Of a stretch of DNA of 64,000 bases, positions 30,849 through 42,734 are shown piece by piece (position 1 is the stretch's first letter; the number at the start of each line of letters is the position of its first letter). This stretch comes from Selaginella moellendorffii (taxonomy: Eukaryota > Streptophyta > Lycopodiopsida > Selaginellales > Selaginellaceae): positions 617,443 to 681,442 of the forward strand of contig NW_003314314.1 in assembly GCF_000143415.4 (NCBI RefSeq). The letters run 5' to 3'. The notes below the pieces were generated by a model that ran no database searches, was not told where the DNA came from, and saw nothing but the letters and a program-made list of their open reading frames with translations. Both the position numbers and the translations under genes were made by a program.

Positions 30849-33800
30849 TCAGCTGAAGCTGTGTAAGCCGTTGATTGCGCTGTGGTAGGGCTTTCTCACG
30901 CTCGACACGAGACCTCTTCTCCTACAGTCTTGGAGAAGAGCTTTCCAGTCGGGATTTCTTTCGAGCGTCCTCGCATTTCCCACGACCCAGAGCGAAAACT
31001 TGGCCCTCGTCAGTGCTACGTTCATGCGCCGGACGTCCGCGAGGAATCCCACACCAGCTTGAGAGTCTCCAAACGAAGCACGCACTGTCGAGAGGACGAT
31101 GATGTCTGCCTCTCGCCCCTGGAACGAATCCACCGTGTTTACGTCGATCCCCGAGTGTAAACTCCTCATGTTTTCTTGGAGAACTTTTCTCTGCTCCTGG
31201 TATGGAGTGATCACTCCAATCCTCCCGGGGCGAACTTCCTCCGGATACCTGGAAAAACCGGTTGATATCTTTCTAGCAACTTCGTGAAGGAATGTGGAGT
31301 ACCTCTCTTTGAGAACACGAAGGAGTTGAAAGATAAACTCTGCCTCGTCGGGATTGGTAAGCGACTGCATCGAACCTGGCCTTTCCTGCCCGTCTCGAAT
31401 GTCAAAAAACCTGTATGGCTCGAAACACCTGTGCAATTCCAATTGAAACAGTCTTCTTTTCATGAATTCAAAAGCTCAAGCATACGAACCTTTCGCGGTG
31501 GAAGGTAGCGCTTCGGTTCCCATGTAGAACAGTGCTTCCATCTTTGAGCTGGCCACCGTAGTAGTGTGTCGATGGAAAGCTTCGAATCTCAGGGTGCATG
31601 CGATACTGTGCAACCAGAACGAGAAAACTTGATAAAATGGAAAAAGACTTCCAAAATCAAAATCAACCGACCTGCGTTGTTAACATGCTGACCGGATAGC
31701 CATGCTTTTGGAAACGCTCAAACATACTGCAGTCAAACAGGAGCCTTGATGCTGGAACCGAGAGAACAGTCGCTGGTAGCTGTTTAGGATCCCCAATCTG
31801 AAAAACTTCTAGTAAATATCTTTCAAAATACTCCCGTAGCACTTTACCAGGATGCACTTCCCACGAGTCGCTTTCAACAGCTGAAGCGGTATCAGAGTTG
31901 ATGGTTCCACGGCCTAAAAGTTCGTTCGAAAGGCGTCATTCAAACTCTGATTTTTCATCCATACCTGTGCCGCTTCATCGATGATCACAGCGTCGAACAG
32001 CATCTCCGCGGCCTGCGCGTCTCTCGTTGCAATGAATTCCATCAAAGTCGAGTAAATGTGACCTCCGCAGCCGCTTAGCGTCGTCAGTACCACATCTGCT
32101 TCTCTTAAAACTTCAAGCTTCATGGCTTGTTTCTTCTTTCGGTTTGATCCCATAAGAAAGCCATGCTCGCGATTTTCCACCTTGATCAGCTCTGATAAAA
32201 GCAGTCTCTGCTGCTCTTGAAGACCTGCTAGCTTGTCAAGTTTCGGGATCCCATCCTGACTTTCCACCTCGGCTGGAGCAGCTAACGCTTGCATATTACC
32301 CAGGACTTCATCGAGCTTGGATCTTAGTTCCTGTGGAGAGTGCGCATTGTGTACCCCTGCATTCTCAGCCATTCTCTTCGCCACCAGCCGGTCGATGTGC
32401 ACAGCCATTGCCTGGGAATGCACCCTCTTCGTGTCCCCAACGCGGACAATAGAGGGCCAGTAAGTCCCTCCATCGTAGTTGTAGACGCCATGCTTTGAGA
32501 TTCTTGTCACCAGTTCGTCCACGGCTGCGTTGGACTGAGCGCAGACAAGGATCCTTGTAGCTTTCAGCTTATCTCGGAACTTAGTTTGGTGCTTATCTGT
32601 TAGCACGTCTAGCATCTCGTGTTCCTCGGCTTTGCCAGCCTCCTCGTTTGCATGGGCCAGCAATGCGCTCACAATGCCGAGGATTGTTCTTGTCTTTCCA
32701 GTTCCTATTACAAGCAAAGAAAAAACAATTGAATGGTTTATATCAAGAGAACGCGAAAGCCGTTTACCTGGTGGCCCTTGTATGAGAGAAATCATCTGGT
32801 CGGCGACAGCAGCGATAGAGCTCAGCTGACTCTCGTTGTACTCGCGTCTAAGCTTTGACCGCAGTTGTGGTGGAAGGCTTTGAGTTCTTGATATTTCTCG
32901 TGGAGGAGAAGCCGAGAGTATTGTTTCCAGTAATGGAAACAAGTGCATCGCCGCCATAGCCTGCTGCTCGCGGATGAACGTCGTCACGGACGTAAGCTTG
33001 TTCAAATGCCACGTACTTTCCGTCACTAGCATCTCTCGCAACTTGGAAAGTCTTTCGCAGCTGTGAGGAAGATAAACCTTGACGAGAAGGTTGTTTCTTT
33101 TCTCAACCTGCAATGCAAAGAAATTCTTTTAGAATGCATCAAGCTCTGGAGCGTTTACTCATCTTGCCGATCATGTGAGAAGTCCGAGCTGGATCACGTA
33201 GAAGTATCAAATCGTTCTCTGCGAGTTTAACGGTGTGGCCGTCAAACTCCACAAGGTGAAAGTAGCCTTCCTGCCGCAAGGAAAACGCGGTGACAACGTC
33301 GGAGCGCGACAAATCCATTGTCTCGAGAGACCTTTCAAGGTGTGCCTTGAACTCTTCGAAGCAAAGCGGCCGGAAGATCTCTAGATAATGCTTGTAGCTT
33401 TGAAACGTCAATGGAACTTCCAGGAGCTCCTCCGAGTGATCTCCGTGCATGCTCCAGATGTCTAGCGATAGAACACGCTTGTGCCATTCGTCCAGCATCG
33501 CTGGAAACGCAGCTCGATCATAGAAGTCTTGCTGGCCTTCCCCGACCTTGCCCTCCAAGCGTTGCTTCTTGCATGATGGAACATCTTGCGACACAGGTCT
33601 CTTTTTCCGGTCGGAGGCCACCTCGGGTTTCGCACTCGCCGTCTCTTCGGTGGCCGTCTTCACACATTCAGTCATCGCCTCTTGGATGACCACCTCCTTG
33701 TTGACACATTCTTCGTCGGTCAGGTCGAGTATAACGTCGTTCTCTGTTGATTCGGACGAGGATACCGTTTCATCGAAGATCTTCACAAGCTTTCTCAAAC

Positions 33801-34685
33801 CATGGAGAATAATCCTCTGATCCGCGTTCCTACAACAAATATATAAAAATGGTTAAGCTCAAAGCTAGCATTCATCCGCTCACCGAAAAAGTGCCAAACT
33901 TTCGACAAGCTTTCGAGAAGCATTGTTGCCTGAGAGAAGCTCCATGATCTCCTGAAAGTTAGAGATAAAGAGAACTGGAAGCAAGAAAAACATCACGTAC
34001 CGGATGGATTTCTGGATTCAAGGCCAATGTATTCTCGGCATAGCGCATGACCAGCATTAAGATCTTTCTGGCTTGATCATCCTGGAAACCTTCTGGGTAC
34101 ATGAGGATCTGTATGGAACAAAAGGAAATAAATGAGAAAAGTAGAGAAACAAACACTTGCCTCGAAAAGAACACACAAGCCTTCGCGATCGATCGGCTGG
34201 AACTTCTGTAAAGTCCGCCGCAAGGGAGACATCACCCTCGCTCGATCCAGATCCCGAAGAACATCCAGCAGCGGCTCCACTCCCGGAGAAAACTCTTGCA
34301 CGTAGAAATCCTTTGCCGCGTAGTAATGGCAAACACACTGGATGCATCCGCGCAGCGGCGAGGAGAGCTTCCTCCACAAGCTCGGGAGACCCCCCCAGCG
34401 CGATCCAGGGGTGTAGAAGCGCAAGGGCTCCAGGAGCTGCCACACGACGTGCTGGAGGCCGGGCGCGCACCACAGATGCGCGCCATCGGGGAGCTTCTCC
34501 ACGAACAAGAAGGCATCGGCAAACCTGCGAGGAGAAACCCTGATCGATCGACCGCGAGAAAGCGAAATATTTCCCCCAAGAAAAAGCACCCACCATTCCT
34601 GCTTGAGAATCTCTTGCTCGTGGCCGCGGAGATTGTAGAGATCTCGCCAGCGCTCCCACAGCGCCCTCGCGCTCTCGTGCTGCAT
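30849..34685 (-). CDS. SEN1/UPF1-type superfamily 1 helicase
   Basis: Spliced gene, ATG 34685 (MQHESARALWERW), stop 30849, more than 1000 codons. The N-terminal half has no catalytic motif and includes an acidic stretch (about 33.8-33.6 kb). Helicase motifs: Q-motif-like NESQLSSIAAV, Walker A GPPGTGKT split exactly by an intron (32700-32767), motif Ia VCAQSNAAVDELVTRI, motif II IDEAAQ, motif III GDPKQLPATV, then YYGGQLKDGS, motif V DSFQGREADIIVLSTVR and motif VI ADVRRMNVALTRAK near the C-terminus. The family (SEN1, MAA3-like, UPF1) unwinds RNA or RNA/DNA in termination and RNA surveillance, ATP-driven, mostly nuclear. Most introns are 45-70 bases. One (about 34.16-34.11 kb) appears to use a GC donor. 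A truncated duplicate of its 5' end lies at 36.88-37.22 kb. Confidence 0.92.
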
Positions 34686-34867
34686 TCGCTCCGATCGACC
34701 CGAGAGATCGATTCAAAACCCCAGCGAATGGAGAATGGAACACGCGCACAAATTTTTTTTCGTACGTGAAAGGGGTCGAAGGTTCGATTCCCAGATACCA
34801 CAGCCCCCCGCATTAAAATTTTCACGTGTTTAGCTATAAACCCTAAGTAAACATAATTTAATGGAAG

Positions 34868-36620
34868 TGTTATTTTCTAAAGAGGCTATTGATAGAGTTA
34901 ACACTAAGGAAGCAATTTTGCCGCTGGTCATCCATAGCTCCAAGTCGAGCCCAACACTCCCACAAAGAAATCACAATCGGCTGCCATGACCAAGTTTACG
35001 AAGGCAGTGTCAAACGCTTGCTTGTCTCCGAGCAACGCCATATACTCCGTCATTCTGATTGTTCCAACTTGCCTTGGAACATCGCTGTAATAAAAATTCC
35101 AGTCTTTGTACTCCTTTGATTCATCCACGACGTTCTACACACATTCAAATCTTGTGGGATGAAATCCTTGTCAATGGTTTTCTTACCTGCATTTCCGTGG
35201 AAAGCCACACATTTCTTACGTGTGGGAATCGCCTCCGGAGGACATTGGCGAGCTTCATGTATTCGTCAAACGAGACAACTTCCATCTCCCTAGCTTTGTC
35301 ACCCTGTCTCACATGAATGCTCAATAGAGGCTGCGGCATCCAAGGTCCATAGCCACTCCACACAAGCTCTTCCATGGGATTACTCTCTCTTGCGAGCGGC
35401 CATTCGGTGGAAAGAGTTTTAAGCACCAGTTTTGCCGCTTCCTCCCCAAAGGCCCTGTGTCGTTCTTGGTTTAGAAGATTGCAAAGATACTCACTGGGAA
35501 ATCGTGTGAGATAGCGTAGTGCCTGTATGCAAGCATTAGCATATGTTTGGATTATCAAAAACTTGCCTGAGCTCTCCACCACCTTCGGTGATTTGCGTTA
35601 TAATGTGTCATGAGCTTGCCCTTTACCCCTACAGTAGGTCGCATTGCTTTCCAAGGCTCCCCCCAAAAACTAGAAACAAGATAATACTACTTGGTTGAAC
35701 TGTATGAGAAAAACCTCTTTTTCTCACCTTGGAATCTTACCATTCCATTGATTGCCACTAAACTCTTTGATAATTCCCTTGTCCCAAGCCTGTTTTTCCG
35801 AAGCAAGCCGCAGTGCCCTTGCACTCCTCAGAAGCCTCGGGAACAAAGTAGCAGGACCAGCGAGCGTGGTTGGATCCTAACATAATAAAACTCTCAGTCT
35901 GAGAAGTATTAATCAAAGAGTCCAGAAACCTGTGCACCCTTTGTGCCTGGCACCGTGGTAATCCTTGGTGATGAAAACCCGGCCTTGTATCAGCGCAGCT
36001 CCAAACATTCCGGCCATTGACACCATATCGGATCCAACTCCAACCGATTTGCGCGTCTCGTCGTGATGCCAAGGTGCCAGGAGAAATCTCGCGTCGCTAC
36101 AGTTTCTCGGGTGTTGGTGCAACCAAATCTCACGCTGGACGCGTCGTGTTAACGGGAGATTATCGTCATCACCGCCAATGACCTGTCCCAAATAAAAACC
36201 AAGATGATCCGAGAAAGAACTTACCCATGGAACGGTGCCGCTTGTCTCTGTATTCATGTCAATCTCCTCTTTTAACTGGGCAAGTCCCTTCCAGGATGGA
36301 TCCTTTCCCCGATCAAACTCTGCAGTCGCCTCGCTGCAACGCTTGCAATCCTGGATGTGCGGTGCATTGATCGTCACCTTCAATGGTGGAGGTGTGCCGC
36401 TCGCTCTCGACTCCAGATCGCTGCTCCACAGATCGACCAGGAGTTTTACTCTGCTTGATGTCACCGAGGTCGTGGAATTGCAGGTTGATATTGGTAAAAT
36501 TACTTGATGATCCTGTCTCATCCAGTTCAGCCTGAAACCAAGCAAGACAATGAAGTTCAAGGACAAGATCCAAAACAGAAGCCATTTGAGGGAATCCTTG
36601 GGACGCTGGTCCTTCATCTT
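34868..36620 (-). pseudogene. Fucosyltransferase-like (GT23/NodZ-FUT8-type) gene, probably dead
   Basis: ATG at 36617 (MKDQRPKDSL), then a single membrane anchor LLFWILSLNFIVLLGF (type II Golgi topology), CKRCSEATAEFDRGKD, EIWLHQHPRNC, a nucleotide-sugar-side block MVSMAGMFGAALIQGRVF, ARWSCYFVPEASEEC, WGEPWKAMRP, LLSIHVRQGDKAREMEVV with FPHVRNVWLSTEMQ, and finally FYYSDVPRQVGTIRMTEYMA, ending DFFVGVLGSTWSYG and a stop. Known: HVRxGDK and the FVGxLGSTW end belong to plant relatives of alpha-1,6-fucosyltransferase. Compared with the copy at 12.68 kb it lacks five bases after GAGTGC (35826-35827 boundary), which shifts the frame. The C-terminus also stops before the expected end. One intron (35579-35534) has a GC donor. 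Confidence 0.82.
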
Positions 36621-36879
36621 TCTGAGAAAGACGAACTAATGAGGCTTTTTTTCTAATTAAGAACAAAATCGAACGTGTTGAGCACTAAATTTCTCAGACA
36701 TGCAATGTGAGAAAGATAAGGGCTGTCCATCAGATTCAGAGGGCACATTTGAATGCTCTTCATTCTGGCTCTTATTGACTTGTCTCATTCCCGTCACCTG
36801 TTGAGCCTTGAGCGGGAGAGTATGAAATCAATTTGTGGTAGTGCGCAGTCGTGGCAAGTGGCAGTGAGCTCTAATGTCC

Positions 36880-37225
36880 GTGCTTTGCCAACTTTGAAGC
36901 GACACTAAAGAATTGCAAAGCATTGGCGCTCGAAAGAAACTCCATGATTTCCTGAAACTTGATAAGAAGTTTGTGGGTAAGAAAAGGCCATTGTATTCTC
37001 GGCATAGTGTATCACTAGAATGAAAAACGTAGAGAAACAAAGACTGGACTTCGCGATCAATTGGCAGCTTTCGCAAAATCCGTAGCCAACCTGCAAGAAA
37101 AGCCCTGATCAATCGATCGAGAGAAAGCGACCAATATGGGGAGATTTCCCATGCTCTCAACCCCAGAGTTTGTAGATATCTCACCAGCGCTCCCACAGCA
37201 CGCCCTCATTCTCGTGTTCAGCCCC
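36880..37225 (-). pseudogene. Relic of the helicase gene 5' end
   Basis: Same orientation as the helicase gene. 37171-37205 matches exon 1 (about 34635-34675, CCAGCGCTCCCACAGC). 37100-37130 matches the first intron (CCTGATCRATCGA, GAGAAAGCGA). 36985-37010 matches the third exon (TGTATTCTCGGCATAG). 36930-36960 matches the CTCCATGATYTCCTGAAA exon border. Exon 2 is mostly deleted and the start codon is lost. Confidence 0.8.
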
Positions 37226-39305
37226 GGTTCTGAAAGCATTATATTACTCTAAACTACTGTACAGTTCGGGTGGTATGGCTTCCAACTCTAGTTGTTCCGT
37301 ATCGAAGGTACATTTCGCCATTGCATCCAATGGTTTGCTCCGCCCGGTACCAATCCTCCTGGGCGGTGCTACCCCGGACCGAGAATGCAATCACTTGCAT
37401 CATCAAGCTCGCCTTCTTCTTTGCCTTCGTGATTGTCCACATCGCATCGCGCAAGAACACTGGATCCAGATCTTGATTGCTGCTGTGGCTCCTCGCGACC
37501 GAGTGGCCGGTCGATTCCATCGTCTGGTCGCCCAGGCGATCTCGTGGGGTGCTCGTCCGGGAGTCATCGTCGGCACTCTCGCGGTGCGCGGCGGCGGCGG
37601 CGCGAGAGAGAACAGCATGGCGGAGGAGAGATCCCGCTGAATCCACTGCTCGACCTCGGCCATTCCAAATCGCTGGAGCTCCAGGACGTCCCTAGATTTC
37701 GTGCAGCGTCTGGCAAGGATCTCCGTCTCCTCCTGGTGCTCGTAAGAACCATAGCGCTCATGTCTTCGTGCGCCCCAAAGGGACTCTTCGGCTTCGTGGA
37801 GCTTCCAGGCTTGCGAGAAGCAGCCCCGGCTCGCGAATTCGGCCAGCATCCAGATGCCTACCAGTCGCCTCGCAGACGAATTTCATGGTCGTGCAGGACA
37901 AGCGGTTGAGGGATCCTCATCAGCATGAAGATCATCAAGCTCCAGGCGTGGAGCACCGGGAATCCATGCACGGCAAGAGGAGACCAAGCTACACTTTCTC
38001 GATGATCATCGCCCAGGTGGGTTCTTGTGTTTCTGTCATTTTTTCAAGTCGCAACTTCCTTCTTTAGATTTCTAAGGACAGTAAGATAGTCGAATCGATT
38101 CGATGGCCGCGGCCTCGAGCAAGCGAGCGCCCGCAAGGATTGTATCGCATTTCAATCCCTTCCTCTGGATCATCCGTGGCAGGCGCAGTGGCGAAATCTC
38201 CTCGCCGGGGTCTCGATCATCGCCATCGCAATGCTCGACGGCGCGAATCTGATGGCAGCATATACCCGGGCCGGGCATCTCCATCCAATCGAAGAACAGG
38301 GATGATGTAGGTCAACGTGTTTAGGTTCAATGGTGCGACTAAGTCAGGGTAAGCGCATATCTCCTCCGTCTAGGCTTAGGAAAGTGTGGAAGAAGGATGG
38401 CGCTGCCGGCCCTCGCGGCGCTGCAGCGCTCCGACGCAGACCACTCGCGCAGCTGTTGTTGCTGTCCCTCCTCCGACCCTGACGCCTGACACGGGCCAAA
38501 CTTCTGCTGGTACACTTGGCCCGGTGTCCAAAACCAAGCTACTCAAGCTTTATTTAAGGCTAGAGACCGACTAGCCAAAGAGTAGGAATCTCGTGATGAC
38601 TGATCAGTTTCTCGAGGATGTTGAGTGGTTTTTCACCTCTCTCGCTGAAGAGCTCCCAGAAGGCCACATAAAACAAGCTCTCATCCACTGGCTTGTTGCG
38701 TCCCGAATTGCTCACATCAAACTCCTGGGGCACCAAGAAGAACAAAGGCACAGTTGGCAACAAATAAGGATTTCCTAGACCAGTGGTTGGTGCCACGTTT
38801 GGAAAACGTGGCTAAAGTTCCAGTGAAACAAATAGCCTATAATTTCTATAGATGATTTATTTTAGAAAATTTTACAATTAGAACTAAAAGATGCTTTTGT
38901 TATGCAGGGTGGCCCCTTGTTACTGGGATGATGTGAAACTTGTTGCTTTCATCCCATCGCTACAATACTTTCTACAAATTGCTGTGCAATTTGCTATAGC
39001 ACAGCTTACACAAGTAGAGCCTAAACAAATAGAGCACTGTTTGTTAGAGCATAGTGAGAATTCTAGTTCTCTAAAAGCTGCTGGGAAACTGAAATGAACT
39101 CTAAATCATAGAATACTTTTGTAGGCAATACCCTACAATTATATCAGACTGAAAACAATATCAGAATTATTATACTTGTAGCAAGCGAGAAGACTCAACC
39201 TGTGAAGAGAAACCAGGCTGACCATCACCTCCCAGGTCGCAACCGTCTAGTTCCAAAGTACAAGGCTAAGTCAAGCCCCATTTGATTCTCTAAGCACCAA
39301 AAGTA
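37226..39305. other. No confident gene; GC-rich to AT-rich spacer
   Basis: 37250-38300 is GC-rich and open in several overlapping frames on both strands (for example 37403-37849, - and 37433-37909, +), but none shows a family motif, consistent domains or a clear start. A splice-like donor occurs at about 38015. A decayed gene is possible. 38300-39305 holds only short frames. Confidence 0.4.
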
Positions 39306-40247
39306 TTACTTAATGGATGGAGCCAAGCAATACAGAAACTGGCCGCTATCTTCCTCGCTCACATCCATTCTATACCACTGGAGGCTAACCTGGTCAAATG
39401 CAAGGATTACTTGGTCCATAAGAATAGCCATGTACCTGGACCCTTTGGCATGAGCAGGATAAATGGATCCAACGTAATTATCCAGGTTGCTACAGTCGGA
39501 TTTGCAATACTTTGGGCAGAAAGGAAGCCATTTCATCAGCTGATTGTCCCACCAGTAAATCTCAACCTCATCATTCACAAGAGGTGCCACATAGTCCCCA
39601 GAGTACACAACCAAGAGCATGAGCTCATTGTGGAAGCCTTTGAAGCACCGGCAAATGCCATTGGGAAAACCCCATGGGAAATTCTCATGCGTGATTCCCT
39701 CAGGCCTTGTGAAACTGGGGTGTTGATACAGCTTATCTTCTGCATAGTCGTATATATCGCCCAGCGGAGTTGTGACGCGGTTGTCTACGTGGTACGCGGC
39801 TTCCCAACCCCCTTGTTCTATACGCTCCACACGGTCGAATGAATCCATCTCTCTCTCCACGTTGCAGCTCTGAACCCAGACCTTGCTCTTTGACGTGTAC
39901 ATAAACTTGTCAACCAGGAGTGTGAACTCCCCAGCCTCTGGAGCGTCCGCAATCAGATAGAAAGACAACCAGAACCGAACCGTCCCGTTCTTGTACCAGT
40001 CGTAGCCAGGATGCCAAGGGATGGGAGCCCAAATCCCAGTCAAGGGGCTCCCAACAAACCCCTGCTTCAAATCGAAATTCTCCACATACATGAGGTTGGA
40101 GTCTGTGGCCATGATTTCGAAACCCTCCTCGATCCTGACGGGCCTCAACTCTTGTTTGTGAGGCACCCACGCGTGCAATTTACCTGAGCCCGGCACCAGC
40201 ACTACAGACTCGCCCGCAAGATCCCTGTCAATCTCAACCGGGGCCAT
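39306..40247 (-). CDS. Uncharacterised protein, F-box-associated propeller-like (313 aa)
   Basis: Single intact frame, ATG 40247 to the stop at 39306. No F-box at the N-terminus. The repeated beta-strand pattern and phrases such as FVGSPLTGIWAPIPW, VRFWLSFYLIAD, LMLLVVYSGDYV, EIYWWDNQLMKW and ILAFDQVSLQWYRMDV resemble the propeller that follows F-boxes in plant proteins. A Cys-rich spot (CPKYCKSDC) is unusual. The function is unknown; it may be an F-box relative that lost the F-box. It is well preserved, with a TATA-like element and short leader upstream. Confidence 0.75.
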   Translation of the reverse strand: MAPVEIDRDLAGESVVLVPGSGKLHAWVPHKQELRPVRIEEGFEIMATDSNLMYVENFDLKQGFVGSPLTGIWAPIPWHPGYDWYKNGTVRFWLSFYLIADAPEAGEFTLLVDKFMYTSKSKVWVQSCNVEREMDSFDRVERIEQGGWEAAYHVDNRVTTPLGDIYDYAEDKLYQHPSFTRPEGITHENFPWGFPNGICRCFKGFHNELMLLVVYSGDYVAPLVNDEVEIYWWDNQLMKWLPFCPKYCKSDCSNLDNYVGSIYPAHAKGSRYMAILMDQVILAFDQVSLQWYRMDVSEEDSGQFLYCLAPSIK

Positions 40248-40256
40248 GTTACCCTA

Positions 40257-40288
40257 GGCTTTAGGGTTCAGACCAGCATGATTATATA
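40257..40288 (-). promoter_or_regulatory. TATA-like element and telo-box before the propeller-like gene
   Basis: On the minus strand CTATATAAT (40280-40288) lies about 35 bases before the ATG at 40247, with AACCCTAAA (about 40259-40267) between them. The leader must be very short if this TATA is used. Confidence 0.45.
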
Positions 40289-41127
40289 GCTCTCCGAAAA
40301 GGCGGACTCAATAAAATTAAAGTATTGTATTTGAACTTGAGCCTTTGAAGACGAATCCACGCTTGGAGAAGCTCCTCAAGCCCAGACTTGATCGAACGAA
40401 TCAGAGGCTACCATCTCCAATTTGCATGTTGAACACTTCATGCAGGCTGTAGCCTGCAGCCTGCAGATCTTTCCTTGCCCAATGCAGTCTTTGTTATACT
40501 CCTTGAGCAAGTAAACCAAGAATCAGCTTCACCGCATCTATGACTATCTAGCTGCTCGACCTTGTCGTTCAACACTCTTGCAGCTTCTTATTATTTAGAG
40601 CACGAATGTGGTCTTGGAACTATAAGCTACACAAATCAGGAAACACATCAATAGAAAACTAAGCCAGAGAGCACACCAAAACTGCACACTGTAATCAATC
40701 TGTGCCTCCTCACACCCCGATTTATATCCTCTTACTGGAGCTGGCAGAGTACATGATGCTACCAGTGTAAAATAAAATATAATTGTTATAATAAAATAAT
40801 TAAAATATTAAAATAATTGTAAAATATTAAAATTTATTAAAATAAAATATAACACATAAAGGTAACATCTTTCACTTTATTGAGGGACTTGGAAAGTAAA
40901 AAAATAAAATATTCTTGTCATACCTTTTTGGACTGAAAGCATTTTGCATTGCATTACCAAAGATGGTTGTGGCTTGAGATGCACATCTTCCAGTCCATGT
41001 CCTCTTCCCTAAGTACGTGCTCGCATGGGAAGAGCTCAGACGTCAGCTCTCGTGTGTAGTGATGCTTGCCTGAAATGTACAAAGCAAACTTCGAATCATA
41101 TGTTGCTTGAAAAGGAGCTAGAACAAC
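40289..41127. other. Intergenic, no gene recognised
   Basis: Includes an AT-only stretch at about 40768-40860 (AAAATATTAAAAT-type). No coding signal. Confidence 0.5.
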
Positions 41128-41312
41128 AGAAGATTTCGTTCAAAATGAGATTGTCTCGCACTACGAGAGACATTACTTTGGCAACCAGTGATCTACAATG
41201 TAAGCTTAGTTTTTTTTTTCTAGAGCTTTTAGAAGTAATGTTTCATGGTGTGAGATAATCTTCTTTTGAACAAAATCTTCTAAAGCTCTAGAAAATAAAC
41301 TTACACTCAAGT
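41128..41312. repeat. Compound inverted repeat (A-B-A'-B')
   Basis: Block A (41128-41178, starting GAAGATTTCGTTCAAAA) recurs inverted at about 41232-41282. Block B (41198-41233, TGTAAGCTTAG, T-run, TCTAGAGCTTTTAGAAG) recurs inverted at about 41277-41312. A dead foldback or MITE-like element is the likely origin. Confidence 0.6.
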
Positions 41313-42734
41313 GATTCTTCATACTTGGTTCTTGAGGAGCATGATGTAACCGTTCTTCTTGTTGACGAAGTCTGCTCCAATAGTGTTGTGTTTGGCAATT
41401 TGATTTGGGGCTGAGCTGTTAAGCCTGTATCTGTCAGATTGCAAGCCATGTGGTTCTTGCCAGACAGTTCACGCCATATTCAGTTAGAATATTCTTGCCT
41501 CACTCATTAGCCATGAGAATCAAACTGGGCTTTGATATCAATGTTAGTATCCGGCATTAAAAGACAAAAATTTGGTCTCCTAGCTTTATATTATACCTCT
41601 TCTTAAGGTTTCTCACCACCCAACCACTGCTAAGTTACCTCAAGAGCTCCACCCTTTTAACCAGTTAGAGTGTAAAGGATAAAATCTTAACAATAAGTCA
41701 CCATTCAAGTTTTTCTAAGAATTAAAATAAACTAAAAATAAACATCTAGACATAAGACCATTGGTTCTTGGACATGAAGATGCTCCTCTGTTTTGTGCAA
41801 CTAGATGGCGGGGTTGTGGGAAATATGTAGATGGCTGCACCACTGCATTGCTGGATGACTGTTGCTTGCTTGGCTAGCCCAGTTGGTCTGGGATTGCTGC
41901 TTGCTGGCTTGCACTACTTTGGTTGGTTTGCTGCTCGCTGTGTTGCTATTGGAGATCAGTGTGAACAAAACTAGCTTTAAAAAAAAGTGATAAGAAGTAG
42001 GAACTCCTACTAGGACAAAAAGCTTGCTCATGTCGGCTCAATAGCTCTATAAAAGGATGTGTGTTGCCAAGCTTTGAAATGTTTAAATTTTTACCTAGTC
42101 TGGAGGTCGATCAAAGATTTAAGACAGGATTGGCTTTTGTAGATGTATGGATGATGGAACCTTTATAAGATCGACTCTCAACTCAGTCCAGCAGTTGTTA
42201 ATATATTCACTTTACTTTTATCAGTCTTTTGTGTTTTCAATTGATTGGTCGCTGCTAGCATCGCCTTGCAATGAGGTTATACCTATATAAAAAAGATCTA
42301 AGTAAGGAAGAGATTGTCATGATCACAAAATAACCTATTCTTATTGTAGAAATATGAGGTTCTAACCTTCGTTGTCAAGCATTTGCATCACTGGCATCCT
42401 ACTTGACCACCACATTTGAAACCCCTGAGTTTGCATTGAGCAAGGTAGTCTCCAAACCAATTAAATTAAATTACTCAAAGCTCAGTGCTTGGATATGAGA
42501 AGTAGAGAGATTTTATTGACTGGAAAATTATAGTGAATATGACACAACACTCCTGTGAACATTTCATTACATACATGGTTTTTCGTTTTTCTATATAGGT
42601 TTTCACATAACTCTCACAAAAATTCTATGGTTCGAATAAAACAAAACTAGGTGAATATGGTTTTTCAACCATGCATATAGTTTACACATGTGTTCTGACA
42701 TGAGAAGCATAGTTATTAAACCAGAATTGAATCT
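41313..42734. other. AT-rich intergenic DNA
   Basis: No gene recognised. Short open frames only. Confidence 0.5.

Noticed and set aside
34760-34800. GAAGGTTCGATTCCCAGATACCA as a tRNA 3' end
   Set aside because: T-loop-like and ends in CCA, but no matching acceptor 5' strand, D-arm or anticodon arm was found upstream.
37403-37909. Overlapping frames of 120-158 codons on both strands
   Set aside because: GC-rich region with no stop codons by composition; no motif, no consistent homologous block.
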